Positions 37,362-45,675 of a DNA stretch of 64,000 bases are shown in pieces. Each line of letters begins with the position of its first letter. The stretch's first letter is position 1. The stretch comes from Pigmentiphaga sp. GTDB taxonomy: Bacteria > Pseudomonadota > Gammaproteobacteria > Burkholderiales > Burkholderiaceae_B. A program made the position numbers and the translations under genes. The notes under the pieces were generated by a model that searched no databases, was not told the origin of the DNA, and was given only the letters and a program-made list of their open reading frames with translations. The stretch spans positions 120,219 through 184,218 of the forward strand of contig JALOAI010000007.1 in assembly GCA_023228945.1 (NCBI GenBank), written 5' to 3'.

Positions 37362-37366
37362 GACAA
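37355..37366. promoter_or_regulatory. Palindrome TTGTCATGACAA over the nitrilase start codon
   Basis: This is the second identical 12-bp palindrome, again with the ATG at its centre, so that both genes start Met-Thr-Thr-Lys. It is the probable MarR operator for the nitrilase-marR-aconitase X operon. Confidence 0.72.
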
Positions 37367-37634
37367 TGAGATTAAAGCGGCTGCCAGGCGGCTGTCAAGC
37401 GTTTGCCGGTGAAAGGACTTGGGTCGGGACCCGCAAACCGGCGACATCGCGAGTCGGACCTCGCGCCCGGCGGCTGGAGAGCCGGCGCATCGGTTTCTTG
37501 AAAATCCCGCCGGGATTCTGAAAGCGGTGCCGGCGACGGGTCTCTACCATGGAACAGTCCGGGGCTGGAGCGGCCTTGGACGGTCCGCGCCGCGAGAGGG
37601 CGGACCGAAACCCGTGACCTCAAGGAGACACGAT

Positions 37635-38054
37635 ATGACCCAGCATGGCGGAGATACCATTCATTGCGACGCGTTGCCCTGGCTGCCGCTGGCTCCGCAG
37701 GTGTTCGTGAAGATCATCAAACTGGTGCCCGAAACCGGCGCCTTCAGCGTCATGATCCGCGCCGAACCGGGAGGTGTGTTGCCGCGCCACAAGCACCTCG
37801 AAAGCGCCGAGATCTTCATCCTCAAGGGCGAGGGCGAGCACAAGCAGACCGGACCCTTCCGCCCCGGCGACTACGTGTCGGAGCGCAAGGGCGCCGTGCA
37901 CGATGCGCTGCCGTTCCACCAGGAAACCGAGCTGCTGATGGTCTGTAACGGGCCTTCGGCCTTCCTGGGGCCTAACGACGAGACGCTTTACCTGATGGAC
38001 GTGCCGATGCTGCAGCAATTGGCGGCCGCGGCGCCCGGCTCGCCAGCCTATTGA
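37635..38054 (+). CDS. Cupin-domain protein, ChrR/dihydroxyacetophenone dioxygenase-like
   Basis: The 139-residue protein follows AAGGAGA and is a single cupin barrel. It has the metal motif H-x-H-x5-E in RHKHLESAEIFILKGEGEH and a late His (GAVHDALPFH). Similar proteins include acetylacetone dioxygenase and 2,4'-dihydroxyacetophenone dioxygenase, as well as ChrR anti-sigma cupins; this one lacks the zinc-binding ASD domain of ChrR. An iron-dependent C-C cleaving oxygenase role is possible but not shown. It stands alone, divergent from the nitrilase operon and upstream of an AraC regulator. Confidence 0.78.
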   Translation: MTQHGGDTIHCDALPWLPLAPQVFVKIIKLVPETGAFSVMIRAEPGGVLPRHKHLESAEIFILKGEGEHKQTGPFRPGDYVSERKGAVHDALPFHQETELLMVCNGPSAFLGPNDETLYLMDVPMLQQLAAAAPGSPAY

Positions 38055-38348
38055 TCGACCCTCCTGACGCGCAGCCTGCTGGTATGGCGCGGTCTACTCC
38101 CGGCATGGCGCGCTCATCCACGATCCAAGATAAAACCAACCCAGGGGGAGCGATGAGGCTTATTTCTGTGTTTCCGCTGTAATGTCTTTGCAGCTCTAGC
38201 GCCGCGTGGGCGGGCTGGCATGGTTTAGACATCAGGGGCCGAGGCCGGCTGTGCTAGCATCAAACCGTCTTGTTCCCCTGGCGGGCGACGCCGTGCGTTG
38301 GTTCGCCATGCGCCCGATGTTCGCGGCGTTCAACGCAGGAGTATGACG

Positions 38349-39386
38349 ATGACCACGTGCCCAAGCGCGAGTCCGGCCCCGGAACGCGGGTCCTGGCCAG
38401 GCCGGATCATCCCCGAACCGGCGGTTCCCCATCTGGCCGGCGAAGCCGCGGTCCTGCGGCCGGCGAGTGTCGCTCCCGCCGCACGCAAGCCAGCCCGTTC
38501 GGGCTTCACGGATTATCTGCGAACTCGCCAGTTGCCTGTCAACCGCACCGACGTGCGCGCCGTTCAGGCGGCCGGGCTCACCATGGCATTGGTGGAACAT
38601 GCGCCAAGCCAAGGGATCGAGTACGCCCCCGTCAATGAATTGATCATCAGTATCGTACTGCGGTCGCGCCACGATGCCGTGCTGCGTGATCTGGGCGACG
38701 GCGCCCAGAGCTTCATCGATACCCCGGGCCTAGTTCTGCTCACGCCCCCCGGGCATGGTTCGTACTGGCGTTTCGATAGCAGTCCGGTGGTGCTGCATCT
38801 CGGTGTGCCGATGCCGCAACTGGCCGCCTTGATGGGAATCGATCTGGAGTATGCCGAGAGCGAGATCCGTCGCGCGGCCTGTCGCTTGCATGATGATCCG
38901 CTGATCGGCCAGATCGCCGAGCGCTTGTGGGCGGCCAGCCAGGGCGCGTCCGCGAATGCCTTTGGTTTCATCGAGCGAGGGCTGGGCACCATGCTGGCCC
39001 TGCTGCTCGAAGCCGGAGCGGCGCCGGAGGCTGCCCTGGGCTCTCGCGGCACCGCGCTGGCGCCTTGGCGGCTGCGCAAGGTCATGGACGCCATTGCCAA
39101 CCAAACGGCAGGCGTCTCGGTCACGGAATTGGCCCGTTCCGTGGGTTTGTCACCCGATCATTTCCGCCGCGCCTTTAAAGCGGCAACCGGTCGTTCACCG
39201 CATCAGGCCATCACCGAGCGGCGTATCGAACGCGCCAAAGCGATGTTGGCGAGCACCGAACTCTCGATGACGGACCTGGCCATCGAGCTGGGGTTTTCTT
39301 CATCCGCACATTTCTCCAGCCGGTTTCGGCAGGTAACGGGATTCTCGCCTTCCGATTGGCAGATCGCCTTCGGCTCCCCGAATTGA
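38349..39386 (+). CDS. AraC-family transcription regulator
   Basis: The 345-residue product begins at the ATG that has AGGAG seven bases upstream; an ATG two codons earlier, or a frame from 38298, is possible. The N-terminal part (about residues 45-230) is an AraC-binding-like domain similar to AraC-ligand-binding-2 proteins. The C-terminal part has two helix-turn-helices (ANQTAGVSVTELARSVGLSPDHFRRAF and MTDLAIELGFSSSAHFSSRF). It may control the cupin gene upstream or itself. The target and ligand are unknown. Confidence 0.87.
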   Translation: MTTCPSASPAPERGSWPGRIIPEPAVPHLAGEAAVLRPASVAPAARKPARSGFTDYLRTRQLPVNRTDVRAVQAAGLTMALVEHAPSQGIEYAPVNELIISIVLRSRHDAVLRDLGDGAQSFIDTPGLVLLTPPGHGSYWRFDSSPVVLHLGVPMPQLAALMGIDLEYAESEIRRAACRLHDDPLIGQIAERLWAASQGASANAFGFIERGLGTMLALLLEAGAAPEAALGSRGTALAPWRLRKVMDAIANQTAGVSVTELARSVGLSPDHFRRAFKAATGRSPHQAITERRIERAKAMLASTELSMTDLAIELGFSSSAHFSSRFRQVTGFSPSDWQIAFGSPN

Positions 39387-39500
39387 ACTACCAGCCCGGC
39401 GTCAACGGGCGGGCTCCGCCATGTTGAACCATATAATGAGAATGAGAGGTAATCCCATTTTCAATAAGATGGCGGCTTCGTCATCGAGCCGGAGAATGGC

Positions 39501-40109
39501 ATGAAACGCAGCATGATGATGAGTCTGGGTAGTCTGCTCCTGGCGGCTTGCGCGACGACCGCCGGCGACGGCCCGGATACGGCCGGCGATCCCGCGGCCG
39601 ATGCGCAAAAGACGTTCGCCGCGCAGGGCTTTTGGGACGACGATGTGGCCCGCATGGCGGCGTATCTGGGCGGCGATATTCCTCAGAGCCCGCAATTGCA
39701 GGCCTTGGCCGGCCGCAAAGTTCAGATCGTCGTGGGGGCGCAGAGCATGCGCGTGGCCGGAAACGACGTCGTGCTCGACCGACAAGGGTTTGCGCGGCAG
39801 TTGCTGACCAGTCTGCACCCTTATCGTACCGCCCAACTGGAGTATGTCGCCTCGGTACCGCGCTACTCCGCCTCCCGCGACGGGGGCGGTGGCGGATCCC
39901 GGGGCGGCCAGGGCAGCCGCGGCGGTTCCAGGTCGGCGGAATCCTTCTTGCTGGATTGCGAAGTGTCGCGCCTGCCGGTGCAGGCGAACGGCATTGCAGC
40001 CCAGCGCTATGCGTGCCAGGTGATCAACGAGACCACTCGCACCGTGGTATGGGCAAGCGCGGTCGACATGGACGCGCCGGGAGGGTCGCAGCCCAGCGGG
40101 CACCAGTAA
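39501..40109 (+). CDS. Predicted lipoprotein of unknown function
   Basis: This 202-residue protein has a short lipoprotein signal with lipobox LLAAC at residues 13-17, so it is probably anchored in the outer membrane. The middle includes a Gly/Ser/Arg-rich flexible stretch (about residues 126-145), followed by two cysteines in ESFLLDCEVSR and QRYACQVIN that could form a disulfide. No family was recognised. The AT-rich upstream region (39425-39470) has a loose inverted repeat GAGAATG/CATTTTC that weakly resembles a Fur site. It stands between an AraC gene and queC. Confidence 0.7.
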   Translation: MKRSMMMSLGSLLLAACATTAGDGPDTAGDPAADAQKTFAAQGFWDDDVARMAAYLGGDIPQSPQLQALAGRKVQIVVGAQSMRVAGNDVVLDRQGFARQLLTSLHPYRTAQLEYVASVPRYSASRDGGGGGSRGGQGSRGGSRSAESFLLDCEVSRLPVQANGIAAQRYACQVINETTRTVVWASAVDMDAPGGSQPSGHQ

Positions 40110-40130
40110 GAGGCATCCCTCAAGAGACCG

Positions 40131-40835
40131 TCAGCGAGACGCTTCGTGCCGATAGCGCTCGAAGCCTTTGCGACGCAGCTCGCAGGCCGGGCACTGGTTG
40201 CAGCCATAGCCCCACACATGGCGTTGACTGCGGTCGCCCAGATAGCAACTGTGGGTCTCTTCCAGCAGCAGCGACACCAGATCGGGCCCGCCCAGGCTTT
40301 CGGCCAGCCGCCACGTGGCGGCCTTGTCGAGCCACATCAGCGGGGTTTCGAGAACATAGCGTGTGTCCAGGCCCAGCCCCAGAGTGACTTGCAGCGCCTT
40401 GAGGGTGTCGTCGCGGCAATCGGGGTAACCCGAATAATCGGTTTCGCACATGCCGCCGACCAGCACCGACAAGCCCCGGCGGTAGGCCAGGGCGGCGGCG
40501 AAGGTGAAGAAAATGAGGTTGCGGCCGGGTACGAAAGTGTTGGGCAGCCCCGATTGCTCGAATTCGATGGCCTTGGCCTGGGTGAGCGCGGTGTCGCTGA
40601 TCTGGCCCAGCAGGCCGAGGTCCAGCAGATGGTCGGCGCCCAGCCGGGTATCCCATTCGAGGTAGCGCTGGCGCAAGTGCTGGATGAAGGTCGCGCGGCA
40701 TTCGAGCTCCACGGCATGGCGCTGGCCATACTGGAAGCCGATGGTCTCGACGTGCGCGTAGCGGTCCAGGGCCCAGGCCAGGCAGGTGGCGGAATCCTGG
40801 CCGCCGGAAAACAGTACCAGGGCGGAGTCGTGCAT
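40131..40835 (-). CDS. queC: 7-cyano-7-deazaguanine synthase QueC
   Basis: The 234-residue protein has the PP-loop ATP pyrophosphatase motif [16 protein letters not shown] and the zinc cysteines near the C-terminus in [10 protein letters not shown]. QueC makes preQ0 from carboxydeazaguanine, ATP and ammonia in the queuosine pathway. The length is normal. No other queuosine gene is adjacent, and no preQ1 riboswitch was recognised upstream. The gene converges on the lipoprotein gene and diverges from the dehydrogenase gene. Confidence 0.95.
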   Translation of the reverse strand: MHDSALVLFSGGQDSATCLAWALDRYAHVETIGFQYGQRHAVELECRATFIQHLRQRYLEWDTRLGADHLLDLGLLGQISDTALTQAKAIEFEQSGLPNTFVPGRNLIFFTFAAALAYRRGLSVLVGGMCETDYSGYPDCRDDTLKALQVTLGLGLDTRYVLETPLMWLDKAATWRLAESLGGPDLVSLLLEETHSCYLGDRSQRHVWGYGCNQCPACELRRKGFERYRHEASR

Positions 40836-40953
40836 GATGGCGGGTGATCGAGTGGAACTCCCGCTATTCTAGGTGAGGACGTTGCGCCGGCTCGGCGGGG
40901 CCGCGCCGTGCCAAGGTACGATACTGATCCTACGACCGCACCGACGCAAGGCC

Positions 40954-41967
40954 ATGTTGAAACCGAAGATCCTGATTACCCACACGCTAGAACCCAACGC
41001 CATTCAGCGCCTCGAGGCGATGTTCGAGCTGGACTACCGTGAAGACAAGGCGGGGCTGGACAAGGCGTCGCTGATCGCCGGCTTGCCCGGCAAGGCCGGG
41101 GCGATTCTCTGTCCCTACGATCGCATCGACGCCGAAGTGCTGGACGCCAACCCGGAGCTGCGTATCGTTTGCAACACCGCGGCCGGTTTCAACAACATCG
41201 ATGTCGCGGCATGTACGGCCAGGGGCGTGCTTTGTACCAATACGCCCGACGTGAACACCGAGACGACGGCCGACTTCGCTTTTGGCCTGTTGCTGGCGGT
41301 TGCGCGCCGGATCGTCGAGGGCGACGCCTGGGTGCGGCATGGACGCTGGGATGCCTCCACTTTCGAGCGTTTCATGAGCCTGGACGTGCACGGCAAGACC
41401 CTCGGCGTGCTTGGCATGGGGCGCATCGGTCGGGCCATCGCCCGCCGGGCCCTGGGTTTCGGCATGGAGGTGATCTACCACTCCCGCTCGGCGCTGGGCA
41501 GCGGCGACGATACTTTGTCCCGCGTGCGCTACGTTGGCAAGGACGAGCTGCTGCGCAACGCAGACCATCTTATGGTGTCGCTGGCCTATACGTCAGAAAC
41601 ACACCATGTGATCGGCCCGCGGGAGCTGGATATGATGCGCCGCACCGCCACGCTGGTCAACATCGGCCGGGGTGGGCTGGTGGACGACGCGGCCTTGGCG
41701 CAGGCGCTGGAGGAGGGCGGAATCGCGGCGGCGGGGCTGGATGTGTTCGAGGGCGAACCGCACGTCGAGCCACGGCTCCTGGCGTTGCCGAACGTGGTCA
41801 TGACACCGCATATTGCCAGCGCCACGCGGCGCACCCGGGCTGCCATGATCCATCTGGCGGTCGATAACCTCATCGCCGCGCTGGGCGTGCCGGGCCGCGT
41901 GGAAGCGCCGCCCTCGCTCATCAATCCCGAGGCGCTGCGGGCCTCTGGCGCTCAGGGCTCCGCCTGA
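40954..41967 (+). CDS. D-isomer-specific 2-hydroxyacid dehydrogenase
   Basis: The 337-residue protein starts at the ATG of MLKPKILITHT. It has the NAD-binding motif LGMGRIGRAIARRALGFG, and the catalytic Arg and Glu and His of the family appear in NIGRGGLVDDAAL, FEGEPH and MTPHIASAT. It resembles glyoxylate/hydroxypyruvate reductase or 2-ketogluconate reductase and reduces 2-keto acids in the cytoplasm. Its last 16 bp overlap the end of the convergent LysR gene. It could also use aryl keto acids, which would link it to the nearby mandelate racemase, but this is speculation. Confidence 0.9.
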   Translation: MLKPKILITHTLEPNAIQRLEAMFELDYREDKAGLDKASLIAGLPGKAGAILCPYDRIDAEVLDANPELRIVCNTAAGFNNIDVAACTARGVLCTNTPDVNTETTADFAFGLLLAVARRIVEGDAWVRHGRWDASTFERFMSLDVHGKTLGVLGMGRIGRAIARRALGFGMEVIYHSRSALGSGDDTLSRVRYVGKDELLRNADHLMVSLAYTSETHHVIGPRELDMMRRTATLVNIGRGGLVDDAALAQALEEGGIAAAGLDVFEGEPHVEPRLLALPNVVMTPHIASATRRTRAAMIHLAVDNLIAALGVPGRVEAPPSLINPEALRASGAQGSA

Positions 41968-42920
41968 ATGCCGGCGGCGGCCTGCCGGACGCATTCGAGT
42001 AACAGAGACAGCGCAACCGAGGGGTGCGGGGTTCGCCGGTAGAGCATACCAACCGGAACCAGCGGGAGCGGGAAGCGAACGGGCAGGATCGTGACGAGCC
42101 CCGAGCGCTCGAGGTGTCGAGCCACGGATTGTGCCAATAAACAGACGGCCTGGCGCTCTTGAACCAGCAGCAGGGCGGACAGCATGGACAAGCCGACCGT
42201 CAGGTCGGCGGGCGGTTCATGCCCCTGGATGCCGAACATTTCTTTCAACTTGGACAGCATGCTTCCGGAGCGCGTGGGAACGACCCAGGGATGCTCCGCG
42301 AGCAGGCCGGTCTCGATATGCTGAAGTTGCGTCAAAGGATGGCCCGGGCCGCAGATCACGACGGCGGGCTCGTCATACAGACGCACCGCTTCGATGTCGT
42401 CGTCGAGGAACGCGGGGTCGATACGCGATAGCACGATATCCACCTTGCCGATCCGGAGTTGTTGGAGCAGGACGTCCAGAGGTTCTTCTTCGACGACGAC
42501 GGTAGTCATCGCTGATCGCTTCTTGAGCAACACCACCGTGCGCGCCAATAGCAAGTGCGCCCCGGGCCCTACGGTGCCGATGCAAACGCGCCCGGTGATG
42601 CCTTGTGCCCGTGCCGCCAGCTCTTCCACCGTGCGGTCGAGCTCCGAAAGGATGAGACGAGCAAGCTGGATCACGAGTTCGCCATCCGCCGTTGGAGCCG
42701 TGCCCCTGACGGAGCGGGTGAAGAGCTGGACGCCGAAGACCATCTCGACTTCGGCCAGGCTTTTTGAAACGGCCGGCTGCGTAATGCCCAGGGCTTCGGC
42801 GGCCCGCCCCAGATGCCGGTAGTTGTCCAGCGTCACGAGGAGCTTCAGCTGCCGGAGCTTGACATGGGAACGCAGGGCGCGCTCCGTGCGAGAGAGGCCG
42901 CTTTTTGAATGTGCATTCAT
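41952..42920 (-). CDS. LysR-family transcription regulator
   Basis: This 322-residue LysR protein has an N-terminal winged helix (LVTLDNYRHLGRAAEALGITQPAVSKSLAEVE) and an effector-binding domain. The start is the ATG of MNAHSKSGL. It diverges from the sulfatase-Bug-dioxygenase operon with about 100 bp between, so it most likely activates that operon in response to its substrate or a pathway product. Its 3' end overlaps the dehydrogenase gene by 16 bp. Confidence 0.9.
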   Translation of the reverse strand: MNAHSKSGLSRTERALRSHVKLRQLKLLVTLDNYRHLGRAAEALGITQPAVSKSLAEVEMVFGVQLFTRSVRGTAPTADGELVIQLARLILSELDRTVEELAARAQGITGRVCIGTVGPGAHLLLARTVVLLKKRSAMTTVVVEEEPLDVLLQQLRIGKVDIVLSRIDPAFLDDDIEAVRLYDEPAVVICGPGHPLTQLQHIETGLLAEHPWVVPTRSGSMLSKLKEMFGIQGHEPPADLTVGLSMLSALLLVQERQAVCLLAQSVARHLERSGLVTILPVRFPLPLVPVGMLYRRTPHPSVALSLLLECVRQAAAGIQAEP

Positions 42921-43022
42921 GAGCGTTTGGTTATGAGGAGAGTCCAAGTTTTCAATAGACGCTGGGTGGCTTCGTCCGCAGAATGGGTTGATCACGCAGC
43001 CTGTGTGGGTGGCAACGGAAAA

Positions 43023-44600
43023 ATGCAGATGAACAAACGCCCGAATTTCCTGCTCTTTATCACCGATCAGCAAAGAGCCGATCATGTTGGCGCTTACGGT
43101 AACAGAGTGGTCTCCACACCGCATCTCGACGCACTGGCGGCACGAGGCTGGCGCAATGAACGCTTTTATGTCGCCGCGCCGCTTTGCATGCCGAACCGCG
43201 CTTCGCTGCTCACGGGGCGTATGCCGACGGCGCACGGCGTTCGCGTGAATGGCGTTTCGCTGTCGGCCCAGAGCGTGACATTCGTTGATCTGCTGCGTGA
43301 TGCGGGCTACGGCACGGCCTTGATCGGTAAGGCGCATCTGCAGAACATCACGGATCTGCCCGCGGCATGGAGGGCTTCGGGAACGGTGGGCGAGGCGCGG
43401 CGCGACTGTCCCGGCACCCACTACGAAAGGGAGTTTGGTCCGTTGTGGCGGCGGCGACAGGCCGTGGCTAAAGACGAGCCCTATTACGGCTTCGATCACG
43501 TTTTGTTCGTCATCAACCATGGGGATGACGTCGACGGCCACTACCGGGAATGGCTACGCAGGCACCATCCGGAGGCCGAAAGCCTGGTGGGCTCCGAGCA
43601 TGCCATTCCCACGCCCGAGATCGAGCTGGCACAACTGGGGCAGGCATGGCGTACCCGTTTGCCCGAGGAGATCTATCCCACGGCCTGGATCGCCGATCGC
43701 ACGATCGATTTTCTGCAGCAATGCGCGGAAGACGAGAAGCCGTTCTTCATCCAGTGTTCGTTTCCCGATCCGCATCATCCTTTTACGCCGCCCGGGCGCT
43801 ACTGGGATATGTACCGGCCCGAGGATATCAGCTTGCCGGAGTCGTTTCATACGTCCGCCCCGCGGCCGCCGCACGTCCGGTGGCTGCATGCCCAGCGCGA
43901 CGCGGGGAAGGTGCCGAAAGCGGGCCACGCGGCGTTTGCCGCCACCGAGAGGCAGGCTCGCGAGGCGATTGCGCTGAACTACGGCTCCATCACCCACATC
44001 GATGCGCAGATAGGACGTGTGCTAAGCGAGTTGGCGCGGCTGGATCTGGATCGCGACACCATCGTGATCTTCACGAGCGACCATGGCGAGTTCATGGGCG
44101 ATCACCAGTTGCTGCTCAAGGCGCCGCTGCATTATCAAGGCTTGATCCGTTGCCCGTTGATCTGGGCCGATCCACAAGTTGGCCACCGCGAAGCCAGTCA
44201 GGCGCTGACGCAAACCATCGACTTGGCGCCGACCATTCTCGAGCGTGCCGGCGTTACTCCGTATAACGGCATCCAGGGAAGCTCCCTGCTGCCGCTCATC
44301 CGAGGTGACGGATCGAGGGCACGGGACGCCATCATGGTGGAAGACGAAAGCCAGCGCACGGCGCTGGGCATCGACGCGCGTCTTCGCATGCGCACCCTGG
44401 TGACCGAACGGTATCGGCTCTCCATCTACGATGGCGCGCAATGGGGAGAACTCTATGACTTGCGGGAAGACCCTGGAGAAGTGATCAACCTGTGGGAGCG
44501 GCAAGAGTACGCCGCTGTCCGCCATGAACTGACGGAAGGGCTGATGCGCCAGATGTTGGCTGCCGTGGATACGAGTCCCCTTCCTACCTCTGTCGCCTAA
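43023..44600 (+). CDS. Type I sulfatase (formylglycine-dependent)
   Basis: The 525-residue protein begins MQMNKRPNFLLF; the ATG two codons later is equally likely. The metal-binding start ITDQQRADHVGAYG and C55-M-P-N-R59 (CxPxR) mark a cysteine-type sulfatase that needs a formylglycine-generating enzyme, and FTSDHGEFMGDH supplies further metal ligands. There is no signal peptide. Similar sequences include choline sulfatase, aryl sulfatases and phosphonate monoester hydrolases. It heads an operon with a Bug receptor 16 bp downstream and differs clearly from the sulfatase at 32.6 kb. Confidence 0.88.
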   Translation: MQMNKRPNFLLFITDQQRADHVGAYGNRVVSTPHLDALAARGWRNERFYVAAPLCMPNRASLLTGRMPTAHGVRVNGVSLSAQSVTFVDLLRDAGYGTALIGKAHLQNITDLPAAWRASGTVGEARRDCPGTHYEREFGPLWRRRQAVAKDEPYYGFDHVLFVINHGDDVDGHYREWLRRHHPEAESLVGSEHAIPTPEIELAQLGQAWRTRLPEEIYPTAWIADRTIDFLQQCAEDEKPFFIQCSFPDPHHPFTPPGRYWDMYRPEDISLPESFHTSAPRPPHVRWLHAQRDAGKVPKAGHAAFAATERQAREAIALNYGSITHIDAQIGRVLSELARLDLDRDTIVIFTSDHGEFMGDHQLLLKAPLHYQGLIRCPLIWADPQVGHREASQALTQTIDLAPTILERAGVTPYNGIQGSSLLPLIRGDGSRARDAIMVEDESQRTALGIDARLRMRTLVTERYRLSIYDGAQWGELYDLREDPGEVINLWERQEYAAVRHELTEGLMRQMLAAVDTSPLPTSVA

Positions 44601-44616
44601 CTCAGGAGCGAATATC

Positions 44617-45594
44617 ATGATTACACGTATGTTCGGCACGCTAACTTTACTGGCAGCCACCCTCGGCTTCACGGTGCCCGCGGCTCAGGGCCAGGAGAGT
44701 GCCTATCCCGCCAAGCCGGTCACGATCGTCACCAATGCGCCTCCCGGGGGGCCCAACGATATGGTGGCCAGGTTGTTGGCAGACCAGCTATCAACGAGGT
44801 TCCAGCAAAGTTTCATCGTGGAGAACCGCGCCGGCGCCAACGGTAATATCGGCTCCAGCGTCGTGGCAAGAGCGCCGGCCGATGGCTATACGCTGCTGGT
44901 AACCGCCGGCAACGCCCTGACGGCCAATCCGTTCTTGTATGCCGGGATGCGCTTCGATCCGTTGGCGGAGCTCACCCCGGTAGCCCAGGTGGGTGAGGCC
45001 GCTTTGGTGCTCGTCGTGAACGAAAAGTCGAACATCCGCAATGTGAAAGAGTTCGTCGAGTGGGCAAAGCGTGAATCCTTGCGATACTCGAGTGGCGGAA
45101 ACGGCAGCGCGGCGCACTTAACCTTTGAGCATTTTCTGCATACGGTGGGTTTGTCCGCGGAGCATATTCCCTATGCCGGCAGCGCGGCGGCGGCGATGGC
45201 GGTCATGTCGGGCGAAGTCGAAGCGGGCTTTCTGGGGGCGCCGCAGGCCGCGCAGATCGTGCAAAGCGGAAAAGGCAGGGCCATTGCAAGCTCGTCGCCC
45301 GAGCGGCTTCCCCAATTGCCCGACGTCCCGACGGTCGTCGAATCGGGCTATGCCGATTTTTCCGTGACGATTCCCATGTATCTGATGGTGCCGTCGCAAA
45401 CCGATGCCGCCCGGATCCGTGCGCTTTATGAGGTGCTGGACCAGGTGTTTGATCAGCCGCAGGTTCAGGAAATGTATCACCGGATTCAGATGAGCCCTCG
45501 CCTGCTCGATCCCGAAGCGGCGCGGCGGCAGATCGAGGATGAACAACGGCGTTGGCGCGGGGTGATCGAGGCGGGCAAGGTGACGGTGGGTTGA
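44617..45594 (+). CDS. Bug/TctC-family periplasmic solute receptor
   Basis: The 325-residue protein has a Sec signal peptide (to about AAQGQ) and Bug motifs: YPAKPVTIVTNAPPGGPNDMVARLL, VENRAGANGNIGSSVVARAPADGYTLL and the AALMAVMSGEVE-like segment AAMAVMSGEVEAGF. CAGGAGCGAA precedes the start. It lies between a sulfatase and a NicX-like dioxygenase, so its ligand may be a sulfated or heteroaromatic acid. No TctA/TctB genes are present. Confidence 0.9.
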   Translation: MITRMFGTLTLLAATLGFTVPAAQGQESAYPAKPVTIVTNAPPGGPNDMVARLLADQLSTRFQQSFIVENRAGANGNIGSSVVARAPADGYTLLVTAGNALTANPFLYAGMRFDPLAELTPVAQVGEAALVLVVNEKSNIRNVKEFVEWAKRESLRYSSGGNGSAAHLTFEHFLHTVGLSAEHIPYAGSAAAAMAVMSGEVEAGFLGAPQAAQIVQSGKGRAIASSSPERLPQLPDVPTVVESGYADFSVTIPMYLMVPSQTDAARIRALYEVLDQVFDQPQVQEMYHRIQMSPRLLDPEAARRQIEDEQRRWRGVIEAGKVTVG

Positions 45595-45648
45595 CCACGC
45601 GCCAAAACGAAGTTTCGACGTAGGCCAAGCGCAAGCCCCGTTCTTCAT
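45592..45648 (+). repeat. Degraded copy of the dispersed intergenic repeat (trace C)
   Basis: The sequence TGACCACGCGCC starts on the stop codon of the Bug gene exactly as the full repeat does at 18028, and AAGCGCAAGCC with CGTTCTTCA follows. The middle and the hairpin part are lost or replaced. Confidence 0.55.
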
Positions 45649-45675
45649 GAAGTCACGTCATCAATAGAGGAAGCT

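Noticed and set aside
38153..38182. Nine-codon leader peptide after GGGGGAG before the AraC gene
   Set aside because: Too short to judge; no amino-acid bias and no following hairpin to suggest attenuation.
39425..39470. Fur box before the lipoprotein gene
   Set aside because: Match to consensus is poor compared with the true box at 24390.
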